In this document: positions 1-8,804 of the stretch, piece after piece
Position numbering within the stretch: the stretch's first letter is position 1
Layout of the letters: each line of letters opens with the position of its first letter
Origin: Isotricha intestinalis
Lineage: Eukaryota > Ciliophora > Litostomatea > Vestibuliferida > Isotrichidae
DNA: 15,044 nucleotides
Direction of reading: 5' to 3'
Assembly: GCA_023807065.1 (NCBI GenBank)
Contig: JAJJLU010004308.1
Coordinates: forward strand, 1-15,044
Position numbers and translations under genes: made by a program
Notes under the pieces: model-generated
What the model saw: only the letters and a program-made list of their open reading frames with translations
Databases searched by the model: none
What the model was told of the DNA's origin: nothing

Positions 1-1148
1 ATTCATCAATAAATTTAATATCTTTTTCAATTTCTTGTAAATTTCCATGTAATTTAGATTTATTTTCTTTAATTTCACTATCTTTAATTAACTTTTCATC
101 ATATTTATTTTTAAAATGAGAGACAAAAGAAATAATGTCATCATCATTAGGATTAAAATTTTCTGTATTTTTTTTTTCTTCATTTTCTAATCTATCTAAA
201 TTACTGATTTGATTTTTAGGAACAGGAATCTTTTGATCAAAGAAATTCAATAAAATGTTGATATTATTATTATATATAGAATTAAAAAAGATAAAATCTT
301 TCATATTAATTAAATCACTAATATGTTGTTTTCCTTTTGCATTTTCTAAATGTTTCATAATAGCTAAACCAAGACATCTACACATATATTCAATATCAAA
401 TTGTTCCATATTTTGATGAATATAATCACCTTCAGAACTTTTGATTAGTCTTATATTATCATATATTTGTTGCTCTTTTGTATATCTTTCATTATCATTT
501 TTGTTTAACATTATATTTTCATAATTTCCTGATGATGTATATTTATTCATTTGAATTGGAGGAGAAAGAGATAATTTATTTTGCTCTTTTATTGGCTCAA
601 AATTTTCCTCTATTTCTTCAAAATTTATAAATCCTGGTTCTAACTTTTTTTTCTCTTCTTTTTTATTATTTTCTTCTTTTTCATTTTTTATTAAATTTTC
701 TTCTATTATCTCTTCTTCTTCTTTTTCTGTTTTTTCAATATTTTTACTATCTTTTTTTTCTATTGGTTTTAATTCAGTTTTTCTTTTCTGCTCTTTACTT
801 TTTAATATTATATCATTTGAATTATTATTATTATTCATATTTATATTTGTGTTTTCTTCTTTTTTTATTCCTGGTAATTTCACTGGGATTGGTTTTTTAT
901 TTATTGGAGGATTTACTCCTAAAGAATTTATTGTTGATGGTATTTTATTTTTTGGGGAATTATTTTCTTTTATATTTTTTTCATTTTCTATCTTTGCTAA
1001 ATCTACATTGGCTAATGAAGATGTAATATTAATATGAGATAAAGATGAATCCTCAATAGTTTCATATGAATCATCTAATTTTTCATTTAATTCATCCATA
1101 TAATATTTAAGCATATTATCAACATCATTACTCATTTTTTCTTCAATT

Positions 1149-1179
<31 letters not shown>

Positions 1180-1993
1180 TATTACTGTTATTATTATTAT
1201 TTATATTGATATTTCTCCCCCTTAAATTATCATCATATTGTTGAGTACTAAATTTATTAATATTATTAGAATTTCTACCTTTAAAATTATCTTGTAAAAA
1301 ATAATTATAATTAAAATCTCCATTACTAAAAGCTTTAATAATTTTATTATTAGAATTATTAATTGAATTAAAATCTCTTTGTGAATTAGGAGTAACAGAA
1401 CTAGGTTTAGTTTTCATTAATATATTAGTAGTAGTATTAGGTCTAGTAGTATTTGAACTAATTGGAGTAGTTCCATAATTTTGATTAGGATAAACTATTC
1501 TTTTTGTTCCTGTTGAACTTTTTGGTTTATTTGAATAAACATTATTATTTCCCTTATTAAAATTCATTTGCTTTAAATAATCATAAAAATTTTCCATTTT
1601 CACCATTTGACCTGGAAATATATGAATATTATATACTAAATCATCAAATTCTCTTCTTGATAATAAACCTATTTTATAAAAATTATTATCATCATATCCT
1701 AATTCAAATATTTTTCTTAAATATTGTGATAAACCAAATTCATTTAATAAATGTTTCAAATAATTTTGTTTTTTAAAGTCTTTTTGCTTATCATAGGATT
1801 GAGGTATATTTGCTGAAGGAAGTTTATATTTTGTGTTTTGATTTATATTTAAGTTTGATGATAAATTTGATGATTTTTTCCTCTTTGATATTGTGTTGTT
1901 ATTATTGTACATTATTTTTGGAAGTGTTGATTTTACGTTTTGAAGTTTTTGCTTGTATACCATGTCTTGACGATTTCTATCCCAATTGTTCAT
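1..1993 (-). CDS. Partial SAM-like-domain, Asn/Lys/Glu-rich protein (runs off left edge)
   Basis: On the minus strand an ATG at 1993-1991 opens a frame with no stop for 664 codons to the window edge, so the C-terminus is missing. I checked the whole frame and found no TAA, TAG or TGA. Residues about 79-143 look like a SAM-type helical bundle (LLNEFGLSQYLRKIFELGY, then FPGQMVKMENFYDYLKQM). The middle is low complexity: an Asn tract encoded by an ATT/AAT microsatellite (1151-1202) and a Lys/Glu-rich stretch (about 370-440). Near residues 527-560 a compact segment with EYMCRCLGLAIMKHLE stands out from the disorder and is probably a second folded domain. The gene is divergent from RSP3 across 201 bp. 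An adaptor or cytoskeletal scaffold is possible, but I do not recognise the family. The reading frame is secure; the function is unknown. Confidence 0.85.
1151..1202. repeat. ATT/AAT trinucleotide microsatellite in coding sequence
   Basis: Nearly uninterrupted ATT units, with single ACT and GTT interruptions, lie within the minus-strand partial gene. Read on the coding strand they give an Asn tract with one Ser and one Asn-codon variant. A shorter tract of the same type lies at about 822-838. Such poly-Asn tracts are typical of very AT-rich protist genomes and are likely length-variable. Confidence 0.8.
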
Positions 1994-2194
1994 TTTTTTA
2001 TATATTTTTATTTTTTTAAATATTAAATTTAAAATTAAAAGATTAAAAAAACGATTTATTCTTTTCTACGTTTTTCATGTAATTTAAAATTAAATATCTG
2101 AATAAAAAATAAAATGAAAAAAAAAAATATAAAAATAATAAATATAAACAAATAAAAAAGTCATAACTTCCAAAAAAAAAAAAAATTTGAAAAA
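1994..2194. promoter_or_regulatory. Divergent intergenic region between the SAM-like gene and RSP3
   Basis: These 201 bp separate two head-to-head start codons and must hold the 5' regions of both genes. The plus strand is A-rich just before the RSP3 ATG (poly-A run at about 2171-2185) and T-rich just after the other start. This is the same A-rich coding-strand leader seen before the other ATGs. I see no defined core promoter element. Confidence 0.45.
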
Positions 2195-4276
2195 ATGTCG
2201 TACCGAGCACCCTTAAACATAAACACCTCAGTGGTGGAAAACAAGGAGAGTTACAATCCTTCATCAAAACTGACATATAACTTCGTGACAGACCCTCGTC
2301 TTCGTCGTGGACATAATTTTGGAGTAGTATATGTAACATCATCATCATATGATGGTTCACTTCCTGAAACTGAAAAAGAGAAAAAATCAAAAAAAAAAGA
2401 AAATTTAAGAAGATCATTTAATATAAGGAGTAAATTTTCAATTGATGCAAAGAAAAAAATAAATGAAGAAAAAAATAAAAAATTAAATAATGATGGTTTC
2501 GGTGTTTTTACAGAAAAAGTTACTAATACAGTTATTCCAAAACCTATTTCTTTTGATGAAATAATTCAAACAGATCCTTTACCTGAAAAACCTGTTCCTG
2601 TTTTAATTTGGCCTGAAAAAAAAGGAGTTGATGTTGAAACTCAAATTAATGATGGTGATTTATTCAATTTTACTCAAGAAGTTAAACCTCTTGTTTCTAT
2701 TATTGTCAGTAAAACTTTAGAAGATTCCAGAAGAGAAGTTTTAGAAGAAGAAGAATTAAAAATTATTAAAGAACAACAAGAAAAATATAAAAATGTTAAT
2801 GATGAAGAAAAAAATAGAATTTTAAATATTGAAAATCAAGAATTAGAGAAATATGAAGAAATAAAAAAGAAAAAAAATAATAAAATTGAAAGATTAAAAA
2901 TGACAAAAATGTTTCAAAGAAAATTATATTCGAGAATAAAAGCGAAACAATATATAAATAGAATTGTAAGTGAAACACATAATTATTTAAATGAAAGAGG
3001 GATATATAAAAGTGAAGATGCAAAAGATTTTTATACTGATTTATTACCAGATTTAGAAAATATAGCTGAAAGACAATATAATACTTCATATACTAATCTT
3101 GATAATATTCAAAAAATGCTTAAAGATAAATATATTAAAGAAACTAGTAAAGAACATAATCAATCAATTATAAATGAGAAAAATAGATTAAAAGAAAATG
3201 AGAGAATAAGAGAAATTTTAAAAATAAGAGAAGCTGAAGAAATAAAAAGAAAAAAAGAAGAAAGAGCAAGAAGAAGACATGAAAAAATATTAGATGGAAT
3301 TAGAGACATTATAAAAGAAAATTTATTAAAAGAAGCTGAATTTACAGAAGATAATTCTCCTGAAAATATATTTGATATTAATGCTTATTATCAAAAAGAT
3401 AAAGGTTATACTCTTTCAGGAGGAGTTATTGGACAAATTTCTATTATATTTGAATTAATTAATAAAATTAATCCTGAATTTTTAGATGATGAAAAAATAG
3501 ATAAAATTTTAAGTACTTATATGGAAAAATCTCATTCTTTTCAATTTATTTATAAAAATGAAGATATTGAATCATATAAATTAATTGATGAAAATATTGA
3601 AACTATTGAAGATATAATAAGACCTAATGAAGATAAATTTAATGAAGTTATTCAAAAATTTTTTGAAAATACTTTAGTTAATGATGATATGTTACCTTAT
3701 TTCTTTGAAACTGCAAAAAACCAAATTGGTTTGGAAAATATACAAGAAACATATTTTAAAATATTTAGTTTAATTTTAAATAAATTTAAAGCTGGAAGTG
3801 ATTTTGGAGTTGTTAAATTTATAAGAAGAGATTTAGCTAATGATGAAATTCCTTTAGAATGTATTTGTTTACTTCAACCTGAAATTTATCCTATTGAAAA
3901 TCCTAATGAGAAAGTTGATGATAAACCTAAAAGTAAATTAGCTATGTTGAAAAAGAAGAAAGAAACTAAAAATTATTATCCTCATTTTTTCTCTGAAAAA
4001 TTATATATTATGCCTTTTATGAATGAAAAATTAAAAATCTATTGTATTAATAAAAATTTCGACCGAGTTTGGAGAAAAAACTTTATTGATTGTATTGATT
4101 TTGCTTTTAAATTTGATGAAGGTGAAAAAGATAATTATATTCAAAAAATTAATGAAGATTATGAATCTTTTATTAATGAATTAGGTAATGTTTTAGCACA
4201 AACTTATCAAAAAGAATTAGTTCCTTTACAAGTTTCAATACCAAAAGAAGAAGATGAAGAAGAGAAAAAAGAATAA
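2195..4276 (+). CDS. Radial spoke protein 3 (RSP3/RSPH3) with a long C-terminal extension
   Basis: 693 aa. RSP3 is the dimeric backbone of the axonemal radial spoke; it anchors the spoke to the doublet microtubule and carries docking helices for RIIa/Dpy-30-type spoke subunits. The family signature is clear: TDPRLRRGHNFG (32-43), TDPLPEKPVP (126-135) and the hallmark VETQINDGDLFNF (147-159). These are followed by the helix PLVSIIVSKTLEDSRREVLE (165-184) and a long charged coiled coil (about 185-260). The typical core ends near residue 315. A second Arg/Lys/Glu helix (about 325-380) and a folded-looking domain of about 300 residues with no match I know (TLSGGVIGQISIIFELI at 406-422) follow, making this longer than the usual 400-560 aa. 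An in-frame TAA at 2153-2155 with no ATG between supports the start. The family call is strong; the role of the extension is unknown. Confidence 0.93.
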   Translation: MSYRAPLNINTSVVENKESYNPSSKLTYNFVTDPRLRRGHNFGVVYVTSSSYDGSLPETEKEKKSKKKENLRRSFNIRSKFSIDAKKKINEEKNKKLNNDGFGVFTEKVTNTVIPKPISFDEIIQTDPLPEKPVPVLIWPEKKGVDVETQINDGDLFNFTQEVKPLVSIIVSKTLEDSRREVLEEEELKIIKEQQEKYKNVNDEEKNRILNIENQELEKYEEIKKKKNNKIERLKMTKMFQRKLYSRIKAKQYINRIVSETHNYLNERGIYKSEDAKDFYTDLLPDLENIAERQYNTSYTNLDNIQKMLKDKYIKETSKEHNQSIINEKNRLKENERIREILKIREAEEIKRKKEERARRRHEKILDGIRDIIKENLLKEAEFTEDNSPENIFDINAYYQKDKGYTLSGGVIGQISIIFELINKINPEFLDDEKIDKILSTYMEKSHSFQFIYKNEDIESYKLIDENIETIEDIIRPNEDKFNEVIQKFFENTLVNDDMLPYFFETAKNQIGLENIQETYFKIFSLILNKFKAGSDFGVVKFIRRDLANDEIPLECICLLQPEIYPIENPNEKVDDKPKSKLAMLKKKKETKNYYPHFFSEKLYIMPFMNEKLKIYCINKNFDRVWRKNFIDCIDFAFKFDEGEKDNYIQKINEDYESFINELGNVLAQTYQKELVPLQVSIPKEEDEEEKKE

Positions 4277-4360
4277 AAAAAAATTAATTTTAATTTATTA
4301 AAAAAAATAAATAATATAAAAAAAAATAAAAAAAACATTAAAAAAAAACATATAAAAAAA

Positions 4361-5041
4361 ATGGATCAAAATATTTTATGTTTTATATGTGGAGATTACA
4401 TTCCATCATCAGAAATTCAAAACCATATATTTAAATGTAAATTATCATACGAGGGAAAAAAGAAAGTGCGTATAACTCTTCCAGAAGAATATTCATTATT
4501 ATTTAAGACAATAAAAGGAGGATTATCATTATCAGAAGAAGATTTAGAGAATTTTAACAATTTAATATCAACAAAATCATTAAAACAATCAACATCAAAA
4601 GTATCAAATCAAAATTTTTCAAATACAACGCCATATAAAAATCAAAACCAAGGAAATTTTTCTCAGACAATGCCTCAAAAAAAAGTTGCACCTAGAATGG
4701 CAGGTGAGAAACCAAGAATGTTAGTTTGTCCTTTATGTGGAAGAGAATTTGGAACTGCTTCATTGGAAATTCATATGAAAAGTTGCAAAAAAAAATTTGA
4801 AATTCAACAACAAGATTTACCTAAAAATATGAGGAGAAGTGCTGATAAAATTATTAATAGTTATAATCAAAATATGGCAATGATGAATTCTATGGGAGGT
4901 GGAAATTATAATTTTGATGCTATGAATGCTCAGGCTTTTGATACTTATAATACTCAAGCTCTTGTTCCTTGCGAAAATTGTGGAAGAACTTTCTTACCTG
5001 ATAGACTTATTGTTCATCTTAGAAGCTGTAAAAAAAAGTAA
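4361..5041 (+). CDS. Triple C2HC zinc-finger protein (ZC2HC1/ZNF474-like)
   Basis: 226 aa with three zinc-knuckle modules of the zf-C2HC type. Finger 1 has C7, C10, H22 and C26. Finger 2 has C123, C126, H138 and C142 within LVCPLCGREFGTASLEIHMK. Finger 3 has C204, C207, H219 and C223 (PCENCGRTFLPDRLIVHLRS). Finger 2 is followed by QQDLPKNMRR, the short basic tail that follows such fingers in ZNF474/ZC2HC1 proteins. The Ser/Asn/Gln-rich linkers (about 70-115 and 165-200) look disordered. ZC2HC1-type proteins are found mostly in ciliated organisms and are often testis- or cilia-expressed; their biochemical job is not well defined. The start lies 84 bp after the RSP3 stop on the same strand, and an A-rich leader precedes the ATG. 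The family is sure; a ciliary role is inferred. Confidence 0.88.
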   Translation: MDQNILCFICGDYIPSSEIQNHIFKCKLSYEGKKKVRITLPEEYSLLFKTIKGGLSLSEEDLENFNNLISTKSLKQSTSKVSNQNFSNTTPYKNQNQGNFSQTMPQKKVAPRMAGEKPRMLVCPLCGREFGTASLEIHMKSCKKKFEIQQQDLPKNMRRSADKIINSYNQNMAMMNSMGGGNYNFDAMNAQAFDTYNTQALVPCENCGRTFLPDRLIVHLRSCKKK

Positions 5042-5448
5042 TTTTTTTTATTTGTTATTTTTTTTTTTATTTATTAAAAGAATTCTCTTTTTTATATAAG
5101 GAAAATATATCTTAAATTATTAATTCATCATGTGAAATATGTTTCAGTCTGACATATAATTTCTTCTAAATTATGCATATTTTCCTTTTTTATATTTCAA
5201 TATTTTTATAATTTATTTATTCTTTTTAATGTTAATACATTTGATTTTGAATATATTGTTTTGTTTGATGAATCAATATTATTTTCATTTTTAATGCTAA
5301 AAGAATTTAAAAAATATTTTTCTTGAATACTAAATATTAACATAAATTTTTTATTAATTTTTAATTATTTGGCTCATAATTGTTCAGATTTTAATAATAT
5401 TTTTCCAATATATAAAGGTTTTTGATTTTAATTTCAAATTAAAAATTA
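5042..5448. other. Intergenic region, no gene recognised
   Basis: These 407 bp between the zinc-finger gene and the PARP gene carry stops in all frames. The first 40 bases are T-rich (probable 3' region of the upstream gene) and the last 30 are A-rich (leader of PARP). A less AT-biased island at about 5126-5155 sits between 11-bp inverted arms (AAGGAAAATAT at 5098-5108 and its complement at 5177-5187). I could not match it to a known RNA class. Confidence 0.6.
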
Positions 5449-7239
5449 ATGGGAAAAAAAAATAATGAAAAATCAAAAAAAGAAAAAAAAGAAAAAATTT
5501 CAGAAGAAGAAATAGAGGAAGTAAAAAAAGAGTCAATAAAAACATCTAAAAAAACTAAAAAAGAATTGAAAAAAAAAAATAAAAAAGAATTAAAAAAAGA
5601 AAAAAAATCAAGAACAAAAAAAACAATTGTAGAAGAAGAAGAGGAAGAGAAAGAAACTTCAAAAAAAAGAGTAAAAAAAGAAAAAAAAGAAAAAAAACCT
5701 GATAAAAAAGACAAAGAAAAAGAAGAAAAAGAAGAAGAAGTAAAAAATATAAAAACAGTAATATCAAAATCAGGAGTAATAGTTGATCCTTATGTACCAT
5801 CATCTCAAAATTATCATGTAGTAAAAGATGAAAATGGAGATTTTAATTCAAAAGATTTTTCATGTACTTTAAATAAATCAAATTTAGAACATAATAATAA
5901 TAAATATTATATTATTCAATTATTACAAAGTGATATAAATGGAAATTATTATTTATTTTTAAGATGGGGAAGAGTTGGTGTTAAAGGAGAAAATAAATTT
6001 GAACAATTACCTTTAAAGGCAGCAATATCTAAATTTATTTCAAAATATAAAGATAAAACAAGAAGAGGATATAAAGAAATAATAATAGATTATTCTAATG
6101 AAGAAGAAGAAAAAGAAGAAGAAAAAAAGAAAAACAAAAAACAAAAAAATGATAAAAATGATAAATTAAAAGATGAATTAAATAAACTTTTATCTGAAAA
6201 AGTAATTGAATTTATTAACTTAATATATAATACAGGAATAATAAATCAACAAATGAAAGAAATTGGATATGATAGTTCAAAAATGCCTTTAGGAAAATTA
6301 GCAAAAGAATCATTAGAAAAAGGATATTTAATTTTAAAAGATATAGAAAAAGAATTGCAAAGTAAATCACCATCAAAATCAACATTAACAAAATTATCAT
6401 CTGATTTTTTCACTTATATTCCTCATGATTTTGGATTTAAAAAAATGCATCTATTCATAATAGATTCTTTAGAAGAAGTGAGAAAAAAAATAGATATGAT
6501 AGATACTTTAAAACATATGAAAGTTGCAACAAAAATAATAGAAGATAATTCTTCAGAATCAGAAACATCATTATTATTAAATTATTATAAACAACTTCAT
6601 TGTGAAATAAAGCATATATCAGAAAATGATGAAATATTTAAATTATTAGAAAAATATTTGAAAGTAAAATTAAAGGATTCAAATGATTATTATTGGGGAA
6701 ATAAGAATTTAAAATTATTAGAAGCATATTCAATAAAAAGAGAAGGTGAAGAAGAGAGATTTTTAAATAATTTAAATAATAAAATGTTATTATGGCATGG
6801 AACAAGAATATCCAATTTTGTAGGTATATTATCACAAGGATTAAAAATCGCACCTCCAGAAGCCCCTTCATCGGGTTATTTATTTGGTAAAGGATTATAC
6901 TTTGCTGATATGGCTTTAAAGAGTTGTAATTATTGTTATCCTGTTAATAATATTGGATTAATTTTATTGTGTGAAGTCGCTCTAGGTAATATAGAAAAAA
7001 GAAATTCTACTGATTATAATCTTCCTAATACTATGATTAAAGGGAACAATAGTATTCAAGGAGTTGGAGCTATTTATCCTAAAAGTGGAATTTATATTGA
7101 TAAAGATGTATATGTTCCTTGTGAAAATCCTGTTAGTAAAGGAGATAATTTTTATGGGGTTACTTATAATGAGTTTATTGTTTATGATGTTAAACAAGTT
7201 AAATTAAGGTATGCTTTAAAAATACAGTTTGATTATTAA
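5449..7239 (+). CDS. Poly(ADP-ribose) polymerase, PARP2/3-type (WGR-PRD-ART)
   Basis: 596 aa nuclear enzyme that transfers ADP-ribose from NAD+ to proteins, probably in DNA-break signalling. The order is: an extreme Lys/Glu-rich tail (1-100) that may bind DNA or carry nuclear signals; a WGR domain (about 108-210, with LRWGRVGVKG and its downstream helix AAISKFISKYKDKT); a second charged linker (217-240); the PARP regulatory helical domain (about 243-370, with PLGKLAKESLEKGYLILKDI); and the catalytic ART domain (about 380-596). The H-Y-E triad is intact: H450 in LLWHGTR, Y484 in GKGLYFAD, E575 in TYNEFIVYD, so polymerase rather than mono-transferase activity is expected. There are no zinc fingers or BRCT domain, which places it with PARP2/3 rather than PARP1. 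An in-frame TAA at 5440-5442 fixes the start. It converges with the SNARE gene (110 bp gap). Confidence 0.95.
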   Translation: MGKKNNEKSKKEKKEKISEEEIEEVKKESIKTSKKTKKELKKKNKKELKKEKKSRTKKTIVEEEEEEKETSKKRVKKEKKEKKPDKKDKEKEEKEEEVKNIKTVISKSGVIVDPYVPSSQNYHVVKDENGDFNSKDFSCTLNKSNLEHNNNKYYIIQLLQSDINGNYYLFLRWGRVGVKGENKFEQLPLKAAISKFISKYKDKTRRGYKEIIIDYSNEEEEKEEEKKKNKKQKNDKNDKLKDELNKLLSEKVIEFINLIYNTGIINQQMKEIGYDSSKMPLGKLAKESLEKGYLILKDIEKELQSKSPSKSTLTKLSSDFFTYIPHDFGFKKMHLFIIDSLEEVRKKIDMIDTLKHMKVATKIIEDNSSESETSLLLNYYKQLHCEIKHISENDEIFKLLEKYLKVKLKDSNDYYWGNKNLKLLEAYSIKREGEEERFLNNLNNKMLLWHGTRISNFVGILSQGLKIAPPEAPSSGYLFGKGLYFADMALKSCNYCYPVNNIGLILLCEVALGNIEKRNSTDYNLPNTMIKGNNSIQGVGAIYPKSGIYIDKDVYVPCENPVSKGDNFYGVTYNEFIVYDVKQVKLRYALKIQFDY

Positions 7240-7349
7240 TTATTATTTCTTTTTTATAAATTGTATAATTTTATTTAAGCCCATATCATTATTTTTTAAA
7301 TTTTTTTTTAAAAATAATAAATTAAATAAAGTAATTACATTTATCTTAA

Positions 7350-7982
7350 TTAAGAAAGTACTTTAAATATAACTAAAAGTAAAATAATAATAAATAATAA
7401 AATATTAACAATAAGCATCCAAATTTTATTACACATTGAAGACCAATTAATATCATTAATTAATTTACTTCCTTCTTTAACATATTTATTATTACTATCC
7501 ATTTTTTCATTTGAATATTTTAATTGTTCACCTTGATTTTTTAATCCAATTGAAGTTTCTTTTAAATTGCTATTAATTTCTCTTAAATTTTTTAAAGTTC
7601 CATCTAATAATCTTTCATTATAATTTGTTAAATAATTTACATCTATTGGTTGTTCATTATGTTTTAATAAAGTTTCCATTTCATCATCTTTATTATTTTC
7701 TATTGTATTTAATATATTTATATTTAGTTGATTGGTTTTATTTGTTAATTCCTTTTTGCGATTTTCTAATTCTTTATATTTATTTTCTATTTCTTTTATT
7801 GGAATGTTATATGAATCTTCATGCATTTTTAATAATATTAATGATGCACTTGATAAATACTTATTTGTTTCTGTTATTAAATAATTGTCTAATTTATTTA
7901 TGGTAATATCTTTTATATTTGAATCTATTTTTTGAATAATGTTATTAAATTCTTTTGTAAGTTTATTTTCATAAGAAAACAT
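7350..7982 (-). CDS. Qb-SNARE, NPSN/Vti1-like, tail-anchored
   Basis: 210 aa membrane-fusion protein. It has an N-terminal helical region (about 1-95) suited to a three-helix regulatory bundle, a SNARE motif (about 122-180) and one C-terminal transmembrane helix (about 187-208, WMLIVNILLFIIILLLVIF) ending two residues before the stop: a classic tail-anchored SNARE. The central motif ETSIGLKNQGEQLKYSNEKM puts a Gln (Q150) at the predicted zero layer. The sequence around it resembles plant and protist NPSN proteins (pattern LKxQxEQ, then a Lys-rich SKLINDI before the membrane helix) more than syntaxins. Vti1 or membrin are the alternatives. Q-SNARE is secure; the Qb/NPSN subclass is moderate. 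It acts on endomembranes, but the compartment cannot be read from the sequence. Confidence 0.82.
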   Translation of the reverse strand: MFSYENKLTKEFNNIIQKIDSNIKDITINKLDNYLITETNKYLSSASLILLKMHEDSYNIPIKEIENKYKELENRKKELTNKTNQLNINILNTIENNKDDEMETLLKHNEQPIDVNYLTNYNERLLDGTLKNLREINSNLKETSIGLKNQGEQLKYSNEKMDSNNKYVKEGSKLINDINWSSMCNKIWMLIVNILLFIIILLLVIFKVLS

Positions 7983-8150
7983 TTTATATTATAATAAATT
8001 TAAATCATAAAATTTAAAAAAAATAAAAAGTAAATTAAATTTATAAGAAAAAAAAAATATATTACCTATATTATTTATCCATTATATGAAAAATATATTA
8101 AAAATAATTATTTCTGATAATTACCAAAACAAAATGACTAAATAAAAAAG

Positions 8151-8804
8151 TTAATCAAAATTAATTTCATCTTTTTCAATATTATTTAATAAATCATCAA
8201 TATTTTGAGGAGCATCATTATGATGATTATCTCCATTAAAATTATTATCTTTAATTTGATTTTGAATAATATTTTCATTTAATTCTTGATTCATTTGTTC
8301 TAATCTTGCTTGTTCAAACATTTCCCTTTGTTCTCTTGCTAATTCTTCTAAATCTTCTTTATTTTCATAAGCTCTTTTTCTTTTATTAGATTTTTTTTTT
8401 CTATTAATTAATTGTTTTACATTCATATTATCTTCATATTTAATTTCTAATTCTTTTTCTTCTATTTCATCATTTTCTAATTCTTTAATACTTAACTCAT
8501 TTGTAAGTAATTTAATATGTTTATTAAAATTCATTGTTTTAAGTGCTTCAAGTATATGTTCAATATTTAATGTTTTTTTCCCATTTTTTGAACATATTTG
8601 AAATCCTAATGATGAAAGGTAATTTATATATGATAAGGATATTTTGTCTATTAATGGATATATATTTTTTTCTCCTTTTACTTGATTTTGAATTAAAATT
8701 TCTTTTATGAAATTCCATAATGTTGATTTTGGTAATCCTGCTTCTCCTTTATGATCTTCTCCTACTTTTATTATCTCATTACTTGTATATCCTGGTATGT
8801 TCAT
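8151..8804 (-). CDS. DR1: Negative cofactor 2 subunit beta (Dr1), histone-fold TBP repressor
   Basis: 217 aa. NC2-beta pairs with NC2-alpha (DRAP1) through histone folds and clamps TBP on promoter DNA, blocking TFIIA and TFIIB. The histone fold lies at about 23-101: LPKSTLWNFIKEIL (helix 1), a long second helix about 47-72 containing YINYLSSLGFQIC, then KKTLNIEHILEALKTMNF (loop and helix 3), matching Dr1 element by element. A second Dr1 hallmark is the C-terminal helix EELAREQREMFEQARLEQ (153-170), which matches the EELLRQQQELFxKARQQQ region of animal Dr1. A basic stretch (134-144, RKKKSNKRKRA) may be a nuclear signal or contact DNA, and the acidic Asn-rich tail is lineage-specific. A minus-strand in-frame stop at 8819-8817 just upstream supports the start. 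It is divergent from PPKL. Confidence 0.88.
   Translation of the reverse strand: MNIPGYTSNEIIKVGEDHKGEAGLPKSTLWNFIKEILIQNQVKGEKNIYPLIDKISLSYINYLSSLGFQICSKNGKKTLNIEHILEALKTMNFNKHIKLLTNELSIKELENDEIEEKELEIKYEDNMNVKQLINRKKKSNKRKRAYENKEDLEELAREQREMFEQARLEQMNQELNENIIQNQIKDNNFNGDNHHNDAPQNIDDLLNNIEKDEINFD

Noticed and set aside
763..1037. Two overlapping plus-strand ORFs rich in Leu, Phe and Tyr
   Set aside because: They lie entirely inside the long minus-strand frame 1-1993 and are its mirror; their hydrophobic runs come from T-rich DNA, not from membrane proteins.
1151..1202. CRISPR-like or tandem regulatory array
   Set aside because: It is a simple trinucleotide microsatellite inside a coding frame.
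1810..2019. Plus-strand 69-aa ORF with Cys/Phe/Leu runs
   Set aside because: Overlaps the start of the minus-strand SAM-like gene and has the same antisense composition.
2043..3089. Minus-strand ORFs of 124 and 97 aa opposite RSP3
   Set aside because: They mirror the RSP3 coding sequence and have no domain content.
5120..5160. C/D-box snoRNA
   Set aside because: A CTGA D-box-like tetramer is present, but no acceptable RTGATGA C box or terminal stem is found.
5439..5803. Minus-strand Phe/Ser/Leu-rich ORFs opposite the PARP N-terminus
   Set aside because: Antisense readings of the purine-rich Lys/Glu codons.
7350..7982. Syntaxin (Qa-SNARE)
   Set aside because: No syntaxin signature around the SNARE motif; the region around Q150 and the segment before the membrane helix fit NPSN/Vti1 better.
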